Made by a program: the position numbers and the translations under genes | Shown here: positions 1-5,962 of the stretch, piece by piece | Position numbering within the stretch: position 1 is the first letter of the stretch | Layout: every line of letters starts with the position of its first letter | The notes under the pieces: model-generated | Database searches by the model: none | The model's input: only the letters and a program-made list of their open reading frames with translations | What the model was told of the DNA's origin: nothing | Assembly (NCBI GenBank): GCA_902796455.1 | Contig: CADBPH010000230.1 | Coordinates: 1 to 5,962 of the forward strand | Source: an uncultured Bacteroidia bacterium | GTDB lineage: Bacteria; Bacteroidota; Bacteroidia; Bacteroidales; UBA932 | DNA: 5,962 bases | Direction: 5' to 3'

Positions 1-621
1 AACCGCCTCGGTGCATCTGCCCTGATGCAGGGTCTGGCAGACGGTTACTTCGTCTTGCCGGTGACCATCGGCGACTATCTGTCCCACAAATTCGCAGAGC
101 CGAAGACTGATGTGAATACGCCGGAATTCGACGCTGCCGAGAAAGCGGTGCAGGAGCGGATTGACAAACTGTTCGCCATCAAGGGAAAACAGACTGTTGA
201 TTCCATGCACAAACGCCTGGGCAACATCATGTGGGAGTATGTCGGCATGGCCCGCAGCGCAGAAGGTCTAAAAAAAGCGATTTCGGAAATTCAGGAACTG
301 AAGAAAGAATTCTGGTCCGATGTCTGTGTACCCGGTACGCAAATGGAATTCAACCAGGAACTTGAAAAAGCACTGCGCCTGGCTGACTTCCTCGAAATCG
401 GTGAATTGATGGCACGCGATGCCTTGAACAGAAACGAATCCTGCGGCGGTCATTTCCGTGTGGAGAGCCAGACGGAAGAAGGCGAAGCCAAGCGGGACGA
501 TGAAAACTACATGTATGTGGCGGCTTGGGAGTATAAAGGTGAAAACCAGGAGCCTGAGTTGCATAAGGAACCGCTCAAGTACGAGTTTATCAAAGTGGCC
601 ACCAGAAATTATAAAGACTAA
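1..621 (+). CDS. frdA: Fumarate reductase/succinate dehydrogenase flavoprotein subunit, C-terminal part (5'-truncated by window edge)
   Basis: This is the catalytic FAD subunit that interconverts fumarate and succinate at the cytoplasmic face of a membrane quinone oxidoreductase. The frame is open from base 1, so the Met codon at position 25 is internal and the true start lies outside. The visible 206 residues are about the last third of a protein that is usually around 640-660 residues in this phylum. They begin with Asn-Arg-Leu-Gly-Ala. In the family the Arg of this motif binds the substrate dicarboxylate, and the adjoining Gly/Ala-rich stretch closes the FAD domain. The run GLADGYFVLP that follows is typical of Bacteroidota and Sdh1-like forms rather than E. 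coli FrdA. Next comes the helical C-terminal domain (residues about 40-145), then a charged tail. The gene ends 6 bp before the iron-sulfur subunit, which implies co-transcription. The sdhA name would be equally valid; direction in vivo cannot be read from sequence. Confidence 0.95.
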   Translation, partial: NRLGASALMQGLADGYFVLPVTIGDYLSHKFAEPKTDVNTPEFDAAEKAVQERIDKLFAIKGKQTVDSMHKRLGNIMWEYVGMARSAEGLKKAISEIQELKKEFWSDVCVPGTQMEFNQELEKALRLADFLEIGELMARDALNRNESCGGHFRVESQTEEGEAKRDDENYMYVAAWEYKGENQEPELHKEPLKYEFIKVATRNYKD

Positions 622-627
622 TCGAGT

Positions 628-1407
628 ATGGAATTCAATCTTAAAATATGGCGTCAGAAAAACGCCAAAGCCCAGGGACATTTCGAGACTTATCATATCT
701 CCGGAATCGAAGAGGATGCTTCCTTCCTCGAGATGCTTGATATTCTCAATGAACAACTGATCCGCGAGGGTAATGATCCGGTGGCTGTCGAGCGCGGTTG
801 CAAGAGCAGCGGTCCGGTTTCCTTTGATCACGACTGCCGCGAAGGTATCTGCGGTGCATGTTCGTTGTATATTGACGGAAGGGCGCATGGTCCGGATGAC
901 CATGTAACGACCTGTCAGCTGTTCATGCGCCATTTCAAGGATGGAGCTACCATTACGGTAGAACCTTGGCGCAGTTCAGGTTTCCCGGTCATCAAAGACC
1001 TGGTCGTGGATCGCGGAGCTTTCGATAAGATCCTCCAGGCCGGCGGTTTCATCTCGGTGCGGACCGGTGCGGCGCAGGATGCCAACAATATCCTGATTAC
1101 ACACGAAAATGCCGAGAAGAGCATGGATGCAGCTGCCTGCGTCGGCTGCGGAGCTTGTGTAGCAACTTGCAAGAACGGTTCTGCCATGTTGTTTGTGGGA
1201 GCCCGCGTCAGCTCGCTGGCCCTCCTGCCGCAAGGCCGTCCGGAAGCTGCCCGCAGGGCGCGCGCCATGGTTGCCAAGATGGACGAATTGGGATTCGGTA
1301 ACTGCACGAATACCCGTGCCTGCGAAATGGAATGCCCGAAAGGTATTTCCGTGGACCACATCGCCCGGCTCAACCGGGAGTTCCTGAAAGCGAAATTCCG
1401 CCAGTAA
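628..1407 (+). CDS. frdB: Fumarate reductase/succinate dehydrogenase iron-sulfur subunit
   Basis: This 259-residue electron-transfer subunit carries electrons between FAD in FrdA and the quinone/heme b membrane anchor. The N-terminal plant-ferredoxin-type domain (about 1-125) has the [2Fe-2S] ligands Cys70, Cys75, Cys78 and Cys96 in a CREGICGAC context. The C-terminal domain has Cys171, Cys174, Cys177 plus Cys236-Pro for [4Fe-4S], and Cys181, Cys226 and Cys232 for [3Fe-4S], by the usual family assignment. The block EPWR...[11 protein letters not shown]...QAGGFIS...TGAA and the motif GFGNCTNT resemble actinobacterial Sdh1 and Bacteroidota enzymes more than E. coli SdhB. All cluster ligands are present and the length is normal, so the protein should be functional. 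Start choice: Met628 begins the conserved FNLKIWRQ strand 6 bp after the flavoprotein stop. No Shine-Dalgarno is seen, which is usual in Bacteroidota. The cytochrome b gene is not downstream; in this group it normally precedes the flavoprotein gene. The sdhB name is equally valid. Confidence 0.97.
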   Translation: MEFNLKIWRQKNAKAQGHFETYHISGIEEDASFLEMLDILNEQLIREGNDPVAVERGCKSSGPVSFDHDCREGICGACSLYIDGRAHGPDDHVTTCQLFMRHFKDGATITVEPWRSSGFPVIKDLVVDRGAFDKILQAGGFISVRTGAAQDANNILITHENAEKSMDAAACVGCGACVATCKNGSAMLFVGARVSSLALLPQGRPEAARRARAMVAKMDELGFGNCTNTRACEMECPKGISVDHIARLNREFLKAKFRQ

Positions 1408-1423
1408 AATAGTTGCAATCAGC

Positions 1424-1452
1424 AAAAAGCCCGGTCAGCGACCGGGCTTTTT
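1424..1452. terminator. Bidirectional intrinsic terminator between convergent genes
   Basis: A perfect 13-bp inverted repeat, AAAAAGCCCGGTC and its complement, is separated by a 3-nt AGC loop. The GC-rich core GCCCGGTC is flanked by five A on the left and five T on the right, so either strand gives a GC hairpin followed by a short U run. It starts 16 bp after the frdB stop and ends 29 bp before the stop of the convergent phosphoesterase gene, so it is placed to end both transcripts. The U tracts are only five long, so efficiency is unknown. Confidence 0.9.
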
Positions 1453-1481
1453 CTGTTTGGAAATTCTTGGAACAACTGTGA

Positions 1482-3098
1482 CTACCAGGACACTTTCCGG
1501 ATGTAGGTTTTCCCGAAACAGTCGGTGACCCGGACTTCTCCTTCCTTGACCCCCTCTGATGGCTTGATGCGGAACAGATGGTCATGTTTGATTTCATCCT
1601 CACTGTAATCAACATGGTGGACATTGGTGCAGATCCATTTATAGTAGGGATCGAGCAGCGTTTCCAAACGCAGGTCCTCCATATCTGCGACCTTTGCCCC
1701 GTTCTCCCACCACTCCGGCTTGGACCAGGTGTCGTCATACATATAAGGGTTGCACCAGACATAGCCGTCTCCTGTCTTGTCGGGGCCGATGACCCAGACA
1801 TCATCCGGGAATGCCGCTTTGTACGTCGTGTTTGGACAGGTGTAAGAGAAGGATTTCTGGTGGTACTCCAGGGACTTCCCGTTGAACTCTATCTCTACGA
1901 CATTCCAGGGAATACCGTCCGTACTAAGGACCCGACCGGCAGCGTAAAGCCCGCCGCATGAACGCGTAACCGAGTGGGATGACAGGGATTTGACGCCGAA
2001 CGGGGCCAAATGGTTGGCCGCATAGACAAAATTGGAGTTGTTGTGGGTGTGGCCGTACCAAATATGGACATCGTGGCCGGAAAGGGCATGAATGAATTCA
2101 TCATGGTGTACCGTTGTCCGGTTGGCGTTGGATTTATACTTCGTCATCGGGACGTGCATGCAGACCATGACCGGAGTCGTTTTCGGGACCAGCGCCAGGT
2201 CATTCTGGAGGAAAGCCAGCCCTTCATCGTTCAGTCCATTATGATAGGCCGCGTCCTCATATTCGCCCCAATCCATGCTGTCCAGGATAACGAAATGGAT
2301 GTTACCGATATTGACCGCGTAATTGACCGGCCCGAACATCTGGTAATATCCATCGGTCGCTTCATAGAAAGGAGCTTTCGCCTGGGGCCAGTGGTCGTGG
2401 TTGCCGATGACTTGGAAAGAGGGAAGCCCGGAGGAAGAAATCATGTTTTTGTAATCCTCCATCGACTGGGCGACGGCATTGCGGCTGTGCGTCGAATACA
2501 CGAGATCGCCGAGGGAGAAAATATAGGTTGGTAAGGCCTCGCTCTTGTACATTTCCTTCATCGCGCGGAAATATTCGCGCGCAGTATCATATAACTGGCC
2601 GTTTTTGTTAATCTGAATGTCGGCAATCATGAGGGCCTTGAAGTGACTGGCGTCCACGGCCCGTTTGCGGAGGGTGAAATTCAACTGCAGCGGCGTGGTC
2701 GCTTTCAGACTGCGTTTATGGTAACCCGTGAAGATGCCGTCCTTTATCGGCGGTTCGTAATCTCCCGGCGTAATGACAAAAATACAGCGGCTTTTTCCGT
2801 TTTCGGCCGGCAGATAGTATACCCCCTTGTCGTCGGTCTTGACGCAGTTCCATCCATCGCTGACCACGACATCCGGAATGCCTTTACCGGTCTCCGCGTC
2901 CTTGACATATCCCATGGCCAGGAACCCCACTTTGGGCGAGAGGACATTCGGGTCCGGGACCGGAACCGGCTCTTCTTTCTGGGAACCGCCGCCCGGTTCG
3001 ACAACCGGATTCTCTTTGGTCCCCGTCTCGGGTTTGCCGCAACTGAGGACAGACAGGACCAGGGTCAGAAGTGGAAGGAATAATCGAAATTGTTTCAT
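1482..3098 (-). CDS. Calcineurin-like metallophosphoesterase, predicted lipoprotein
   Basis: This 538-residue protein is predicted to hydrolyse a phosphate ester outside the cytoplasm with a two-metal centre; the substrate is unknown. A lipoprotein signal peptide (residues 1-19) ends in VLSC with Cys20 as the lipidation site. A Pro/Glu/Gly-rich linker follows (about 21-55). Residues about 58-115 form a small beta domain (GYVKDAETGKGIPDVVVSDG), matching the N-terminal domain seen before this class of phosphoesterase. The catalytic domain (about 152-355) has Asp160-Ile-Gln162, Gly-Asp198, Gly-Asn233-His234-Asp235, His315 and Gly-His350-Thr-His352, so all five metal-binding motifs are recognisable; the first is DxQ rather than DxH. 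Residues about 370-538 are the C-terminal domain of the same family. Met3098 gives the signal peptide directly. It lies 20 bp downstream of the glycoside hydrolase gene on the same strand, so probably in one operon. The family call is firm; attachment to outer or inner membrane and substrate are inference. Confidence 0.93.
   Translation of the reverse strand: MKQFRLFLPLLTLVLSVLSCGKPETGTKENPVVEPGGGSQKEEPVPVPDPNVLSPKVGFLAMGYVKDAETGKGIPDVVVSDGWNCVKTDDKGVYYLPAENGKSRCIFVITPGDYEPPIKDGIFTGYHKRSLKATTPLQLNFTLRKRAVDASHFKALMIADIQINKNGQLYDTAREYFRAMKEMYKSEALPTYIFSLGDLVYSTHSRNAVAQSMEDYKNMISSSGLPSFQVIGNHDHWPQAKAPFYEATDGYYQMFGPVNYAVNIGNIHFVILDSMDWGEYEDAAYHNGLNDEGLAFLQNDLALVPKTTPVMVCMHVPMTKYKSNANRTTVHHDEFIHALSGHDVHIWYGHTHNNSNFVYAANHLAPFGVKSLSSHSVTRSCGGLYAAGRVLSTDGIPWNVVEIEFNGKSLEYHQKSFSYTCPNTTYKAAFPDDVWVIGPDKTGDGYVWCNPYMYDDTWSKPEWWENGAKVADMEDLRLETLLDPYYKWICTNVHHVDYSEDEIKHDHLFRIKPSEGVKEGEVRVTDCFGKTYIRKVSW
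3039..3098 (-). other. Lipoprotein signal peptide and lipobox of the metallophosphoesterase
   Basis: Codons 1-20 encode a short basic start (MKQFR), a hydrophobic core rich in Leu and Val, and a VLSC lipobox with Cys20. Leu at -2 is less common than Ala, Ser or Thr, but the position, hydrophobic core and following unstructured linker fit signal peptidase II processing. The residues after Cys (GKPETG) are not a clear copy of the acidic surface-export signal known from Bacteroidota lipoproteins, so surface exposure cannot be claimed. Confidence 0.8.
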
Positions 3099-3118
3099 AT
3101 GAAAACGTTATTAAACAA
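3099..3118 (-). promoter_or_regulatory. AT-rich translation-initiation region in the operon junction
   Basis: The whole 20-bp gap between the hydrolase stop (TGA) and the phosphoesterase ATG has 16 A/T of 20, clearly richer than the flanking genes. Read on the coding strand it gives TTGTTTAATAACGTTTTCAT with no GGAGG-like sequence. Bacteroidota often start translation from AT-rich leaders without a Shine-Dalgarno, so this is probably the ribosome-entry region. There is no terminator hairpin and too little room for a full separate promoter within the gap, which supports read-through from the upstream gene. Confidence 0.45.
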
Positions 3119-5962
3119 TCAATACAACAAGGTGACAGGTCCGATCAGACCGGATGGAAGCAATTTGGAATCAGCCCGGTAGAATTTTTTAGGCGTTTCT
3201 GTATACGTTTGCTTGCATCCCGGTTGCTGATCACCGATGATCCGGTTCACCCAAAGATTTGCAACGGTCACAGTAATCGTATTCTTCCCTTCTTTCAACG
3301 TCCCGGACGGGATGTTTACCACAAAGGGGGCTTTCCATGCGATCCCGCAATCCGTCCCGTTGACAGAAACCCGGGCAATCTGATGAACCTGTCCGAGCGA
3401 AAGGATGGAATTGCCATCCAGCGCCTTCTCCAATTGCAAGGTGGTCGTGTAATCCGCCGTTCCCGAGAAGTAGCGGATTCCTTCATCCTTGGATGCCGTC
3501 CAGTCCGTCAACGTCTCCCATGTGACCGAATCCGGGGCGCCGCGTCCCTGTTGGAAGCAGACCGTCCAGGGGCCGGGAACCGCCAGTGAATGCTGCGGGT
3601 CGCCGGGTTTTCCGGGAGCGGGCGTACCGCCGTATTTTACCACGAGGAACAACGCGGTCCCCGGTGCCATGTCCAGTACGGTTGAAACGCCGCTTTCGTG
3701 AATAAAGCAATCCGTAGAATACTGTTTCCCGTCCTCCGGGTTCCAGATTTCCAGGTATTTACCGCCGGGCGTCCGGAGTTTCATATCGGCGACGACAGCA
3801 TGGTCGGCGAAATTGCGGACCCAGTAAATATCCATGTCCGGAAGGCGCCGGTGCACGAATTTGATGTCATCCCCGGGAACGGAAAAGTCTGGTTTAATGT
3901 GGTTTTCACGCAGCACTTTGGCCAGGTTCTCTCCGGCCATCTTTTTTTGCAGGCGGTCGCGCAGTTTCTGGAAGGTCTTGTTGTCGTCATTCATCCCGGC
4001 GGGGACTTCCGGCAAGGTTCCGCAGACGGTTGCCCCTTTCTCTGCAAGGGAAAGGATGCATTTGAGCATCTTCAACGACATCCGTTTGCTGTTCTCTCCC
4101 AGATAAAGGACTTGATAGGACATCCCGGTTTCCGTGACGAGTTTCCCGTCCTTGACGCGGATGGCCTGCAGAAGACCTTTCGGATTGATGTAATCGAAGC
4201 TGTAACCGGAAGGAATGTCAGGCAAGTTTATTCCGTAAAGACCTGTTATACAGTTATCTTCACCATAATAAAGCAAGATGTCGGCCACGAATTTTCCCTG
4301 TTGCAGCAAGTAACAGGACCGGGCAAGGTAATCCATCCACGGCCGTCCCATGCTTGCCCAGGTCTCATGCCGGTTGAACCATTGCCCATATTGGAAAAGG
4401 CCGGTACCCGGGACCTTGTCGTCACACGGCTGGTGGGCGGATTCATGGATAACGAAACGGTTGAGGCCGCTTGCCAGCGAATAATCCGCCACAAACTTCA
4501 TGTTTTCCGGGCAGTATATATATGCGCGTTCATCATTTCCGTTCGCCGTAAAACTTTCTGCAGCAGCGATATTCTGTCCAAAAACATGCGCGACGGAAGC
4601 GGATTCGCGGATATCCGCCTGGTGCATTTTAAGTTGCGCTTCCGGTTTCATCCAAATTGCCGACATCGGGACGGTCGCTGTCATTTTTATGTCCATTCCG
4701 TCTCCAACCAGGACCCGGCCGGACTCATGGGCCTCGGTATATCGGCCCCGCATGCCGTATTCCTTGACGATGTCGTTGATCCGGTCATAGTTTTCGGCAA
4801 AGAGATCACCCAGGGTATTGCGCCAGTCCCAGAGGAATTTTTCCGTTTTTTCCGAACTGTCGATGATTTCGCCGGTGAGCGCCGGAAGCCACCGCAGAAG
4901 GTCATACCCATTGCGCTGGGCAAATTCCTCTTTCATGTTTTTCGTCCAGGTCATTTGCCGGGCTTCGTAACTGTCCGTCAGGATATATTGGACGCCCCGT
5001 TGTCCGACCATGCCGCCGGAAGCTTCTTTGTACATATCCAGGTACTTCCGGAAGTGGTCGAGCCAGGATTCCGGATCGAGTTTATCCACTTCCAGTCCCG
5101 TAGCATCCTTTCCCGCCGGATGGTTCTGTTTCCCGGTCAGAGAATAACCGAAGCGATAGACGCGCCACCGGCCGTCGGGCAAATCTGCCAGGATTTTTCC
5201 ATCCTCTGCGGGCGCACCCAGGACAATTACATCCTGGATTGCATCCGGGCTGTCCGGTGTCGGGAATTGCATGAAATCAGGCTGGGCGGCAAAACCGGCC
5301 TTTTCGTCCGCATGATTGACTTTTGTAACGGGATGGAGAACGAATTCCCGCAGGTGGAAGGTCTTGGCGTTCGAAGGCAGGACACGGATTCTCCAATACG
5401 TTGCCGTCGTTTCCGGGAAGTCGACCGTTTTCGAGGGGACGACACCATCCGGAATCCGAATTACCTCCTTAAAATCAGTGTTATTGTCACTGCATTCCAG
5501 AATCATGTGTTCTTCTGCGGGAAGACCGCTAAACTGCGAACGGAGGATTTCACTGGCCGTAGTAACCGCCTTGAAGGCCTGGGGCTGCGGAAAAGAATAC
5601 AGCACCCACGGATCCTCCTTGCCGGCGGCCGGATTGAGCGGACAGAAGGTATTCATGGATCCGTCCGTCAAGATGTCGACGGAACATTTGCCTTCGGAGG
5701 AGGAGACCACGGCGCCCAGATCCGTCATGGACTGGTCCTTTTCCGGAAGCCGGACGGCCACGGCTGCGATATCTTGGTACCAGGGTTCAACCTCTTTGAA
5801 ATTAACCAGATCCTGATAATAACCGACAGCAGAATAGGGTTCCGGCAGTGCGATTTCTTGCTTTCCGCCGGGAACCTCCACTGTCCTCCAAACCAATTTT
5901 TTCATGGCGTTCTCGCGGGGAACCCAGGGACCGCCGGTGGAACTCCAGCCGGGAGAGCTGGC
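3119..5962 (-). CDS. GH106-like alpha-L-rhamnosidase (5'-truncated by window edge)
   Basis: This is a large glycoside hydrolase predicted to release alpha-L-rhamnose from plant-type polysaccharide or glycosides outside the cytoplasm. The visible part is 947 codons plus the stop. The Met codon at 5905 is not the start: the frame stays open to base 5962 and the 19 codons before it read GWSSTGGPWVPRENA and similar, a conserved GH106 stretch. About 100-200 residues, including any signal peptide, are outside. Counting from Met5905: residues about 70-195 resemble an F5/8-type (discoidin) beta-sandwich; about 240-620 are the catalytic barrel region with conserved acidic motifs LTDSYE (Asp311, Glu314), YTEAHE (Glu391, Glu394), AAAESF (Glu450) and HESAHQP (Glu488); about 775-928 are a C-terminal beta-sandwich of the glycoside hydrolase sugar-binding type (VNGTDCGIAWKAPF). 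The characterised relative BT0986 of Bacteroides thetaiotaomicron acts on rhamnogalacturonan-II. Which Glu are catalytic here I do not assign. It is intact over the visible length and likely first in an operon with the phosphoesterase. Confidence 0.88.
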   Translation of the reverse strand, partial: ASSPGWSSTGGPWVPRENAMKKLVWRTVEVPGGKQEIALPEPYSAVGYYQDLVNFKEVEPWYQDIAAVAVRLPEKDQSMTDLGAVVSSSEGKCSVDILTDGSMNTFCPLNPAAGKEDPWVLYSFPQPQAFKAVTTASEILRSQFSGLPAEEHMILECSDNNTDFKEVIRIPDGVVPSKTVDFPETTATYWRIRVLPSNAKTFHLREFVLHPVTKVNHADEKAGFAAQPDFMQFPTPDSPDAIQDVIVLGAPAEDGKILADLPDGRWRVYRFGYSLTGKQNHPAGKDATGLEVDKLDPESWLDHFRKYLDMYKEASGGMVGQRGVQYILTDSYEARQMTWTKNMKEEFAQRNGYDLLRWLPALTGEIIDSSEKTEKFLWDWRNTLGDLFAENYDRINDIVKEYGMRGRYTEAHESGRVLVGDGMDIKMTATVPMSAIWMKPEAQLKMHQADIRESASVAHVFGQNIAAAESFTANGNDERAYIYCPENMKFVADYSLASGLNRFVIHESAHQPCDDKVPGTGLFQYGQWFNRHETWASMGRPWMDYLARSCYLLQQGKFVADILLYYGEDNCITGLYGINLPDIPSGYSFDYINPKGLLQAIRVKDGKLVTETGMSYQVLYLGENSKRMSLKMLKCILSLAEKGATVCGTLPEVPAGMNDDNKTFQKLRDRLQKKMAGENLAKVLRENHIKPDFSVPGDDIKFVHRRLPDMDIYWVRNFADHAVVADMKLRTPGGKYLEIWNPEDGKQYSTDCFIHESGVSTVLDMAPGTALFLVVKYGGTPAPGKPGDPQHSLAVPGPWTVCFQQGRGAPDSVTWETLTDWTASKDEGIRYFSGTADYTTTLQLEKALDGNSILSLGQVHQIARVSVNGTDCGIAWKAPFVVNIPSGTLKEGKNTITVTVANLWVNRIIGDQQPGCKQTYTETPKKFYRADSKLLPSGLIGPVTLLY

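Noticed and set aside
122..636. Several GGAATTC copies in frdA and at the frdB start, including ATGGAATTCAA twice.
   Set aside because: They encode ordinary Glu-Phe pairs (or Asn-rich contexts) in different frames and positions, with no regular spacing; coincidence is enough.
268..933. 221-residue open frame on the - strand across the end of frdA and the start of frdB.
   Set aside because: It lies antisense to two conserved genes with clear family matches, its product has no recognisable motif, and it spans their junction. It is a by-product of codon use on the other strand.
915..1425. Two overlapping - strand frames of 167 and 149 residues inside frdB.
   Set aside because: Both are antisense to the cysteine-rich conserved part of the iron-sulfur subunit and show no family features.
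2010..2534. 174-residue + strand frame inside the phosphoesterase gene.
   Set aside because: It is antisense to the catalytic domain with its intact motifs, and the product (rich in Arg, Val, Asp and Ile) has no recognisable domain.
3093..3104. 12-nt palindrome TTTCATATGAAA at the phosphoesterase start codon, with an ATG on each strand; the + strand ATG at 3099 opens a 27-codon frame.
   Set aside because: It is short, partly dictated by the start codon, and the small frame ends inside the opposing hydrolase gene without conserved features. An operator cannot be argued from one copy.
3071..3589. 172-residue + strand frame that crosses the gap between the two - strand genes.
   Set aside because: It overlaps the conserved C-terminal beta-sandwich of the hydrolase and the phosphoesterase signal peptide; no initiation signal or motif is seen.
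1..5962. Searched by eye for CRISPR repeats, insertion-sequence ends, tRNA or rRNA, riboswitch-like leaders and phase-variable inverted repeats.
   Set aside because: Nearly all of the window is coding, and no repeat other than the 1424-1452 hairpin was convincing. Small degenerate repeats could escape a manual read.

Overview
The window comes from a bacterium of the Bacteroidota, most likely order Bacteroidales. The grounds are: (i) a respiratory flavoprotein/iron-sulfur pair of the Bacteroidota and actinobacterial Sdh1-like type; (ii) a large GH106-type alpha-L-rhamnosidase, an enzyme typical of gut glycan degraders in this phylum; (iii) a calcineurin-like lipoprotein with the flanking N- and C-terminal domains common in Bacteroides relatives; and (iv) AT-rich gene starts without Shine-Dalgarno sequences. 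G+C is roughly half by eye. The assignment rests on remembered family sequences, not on a search.

Layout. Positions 1-1407 (+ strand) hold the end of an energy-metabolism operon. It has the last 206 codons of the flavoprotein subunit of fumarate reductase/succinate dehydrogenase (frdA/sdhA), then after 6 bp the complete iron-sulfur subunit (frdB/sdhB). A perfect 13-bp hairpin with A and T tracts (1424-1452) sits in the 74-bp gap to the next gene. It can serve as a shared terminator, because the next gene converges from the other side.

Positions 1482-5962 (- strand) hold two genes that read towards the frd operon and look like one transcription unit. The upstream gene (3119-5962) is a GH106-like glycoside hydrolase whose reading frame is still open at the window edge, so its N-terminus and signal peptide lie outside. 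After 20 bp follows a predicted lipoprotein metallophosphoesterase of 538 residues (1482-3098).

Functionally the two halves are unrelated. FrdA/FrdB are the catalytic arm of a membrane complex that reduces fumarate with menaquinol, or runs in reverse, and they need a cytochrome b subunit that is not visible here. The GH106/phosphoesterase pair probably works on extracytoplasmic glycan: the hydrolase would remove alpha-L-rhamnose, and the phosphoesterase would act on an unknown phosphate ester. No SusC/SusD pair, regulator, mobile element, CRISPR array, tRNA or rRNA is visible. Coding density is very high and no gap without a gene exceeds 74 bp. I found no clear sign of an undescribed system; the pairing of the rhamnosidase with the phosphoesterase is the most interesting point.
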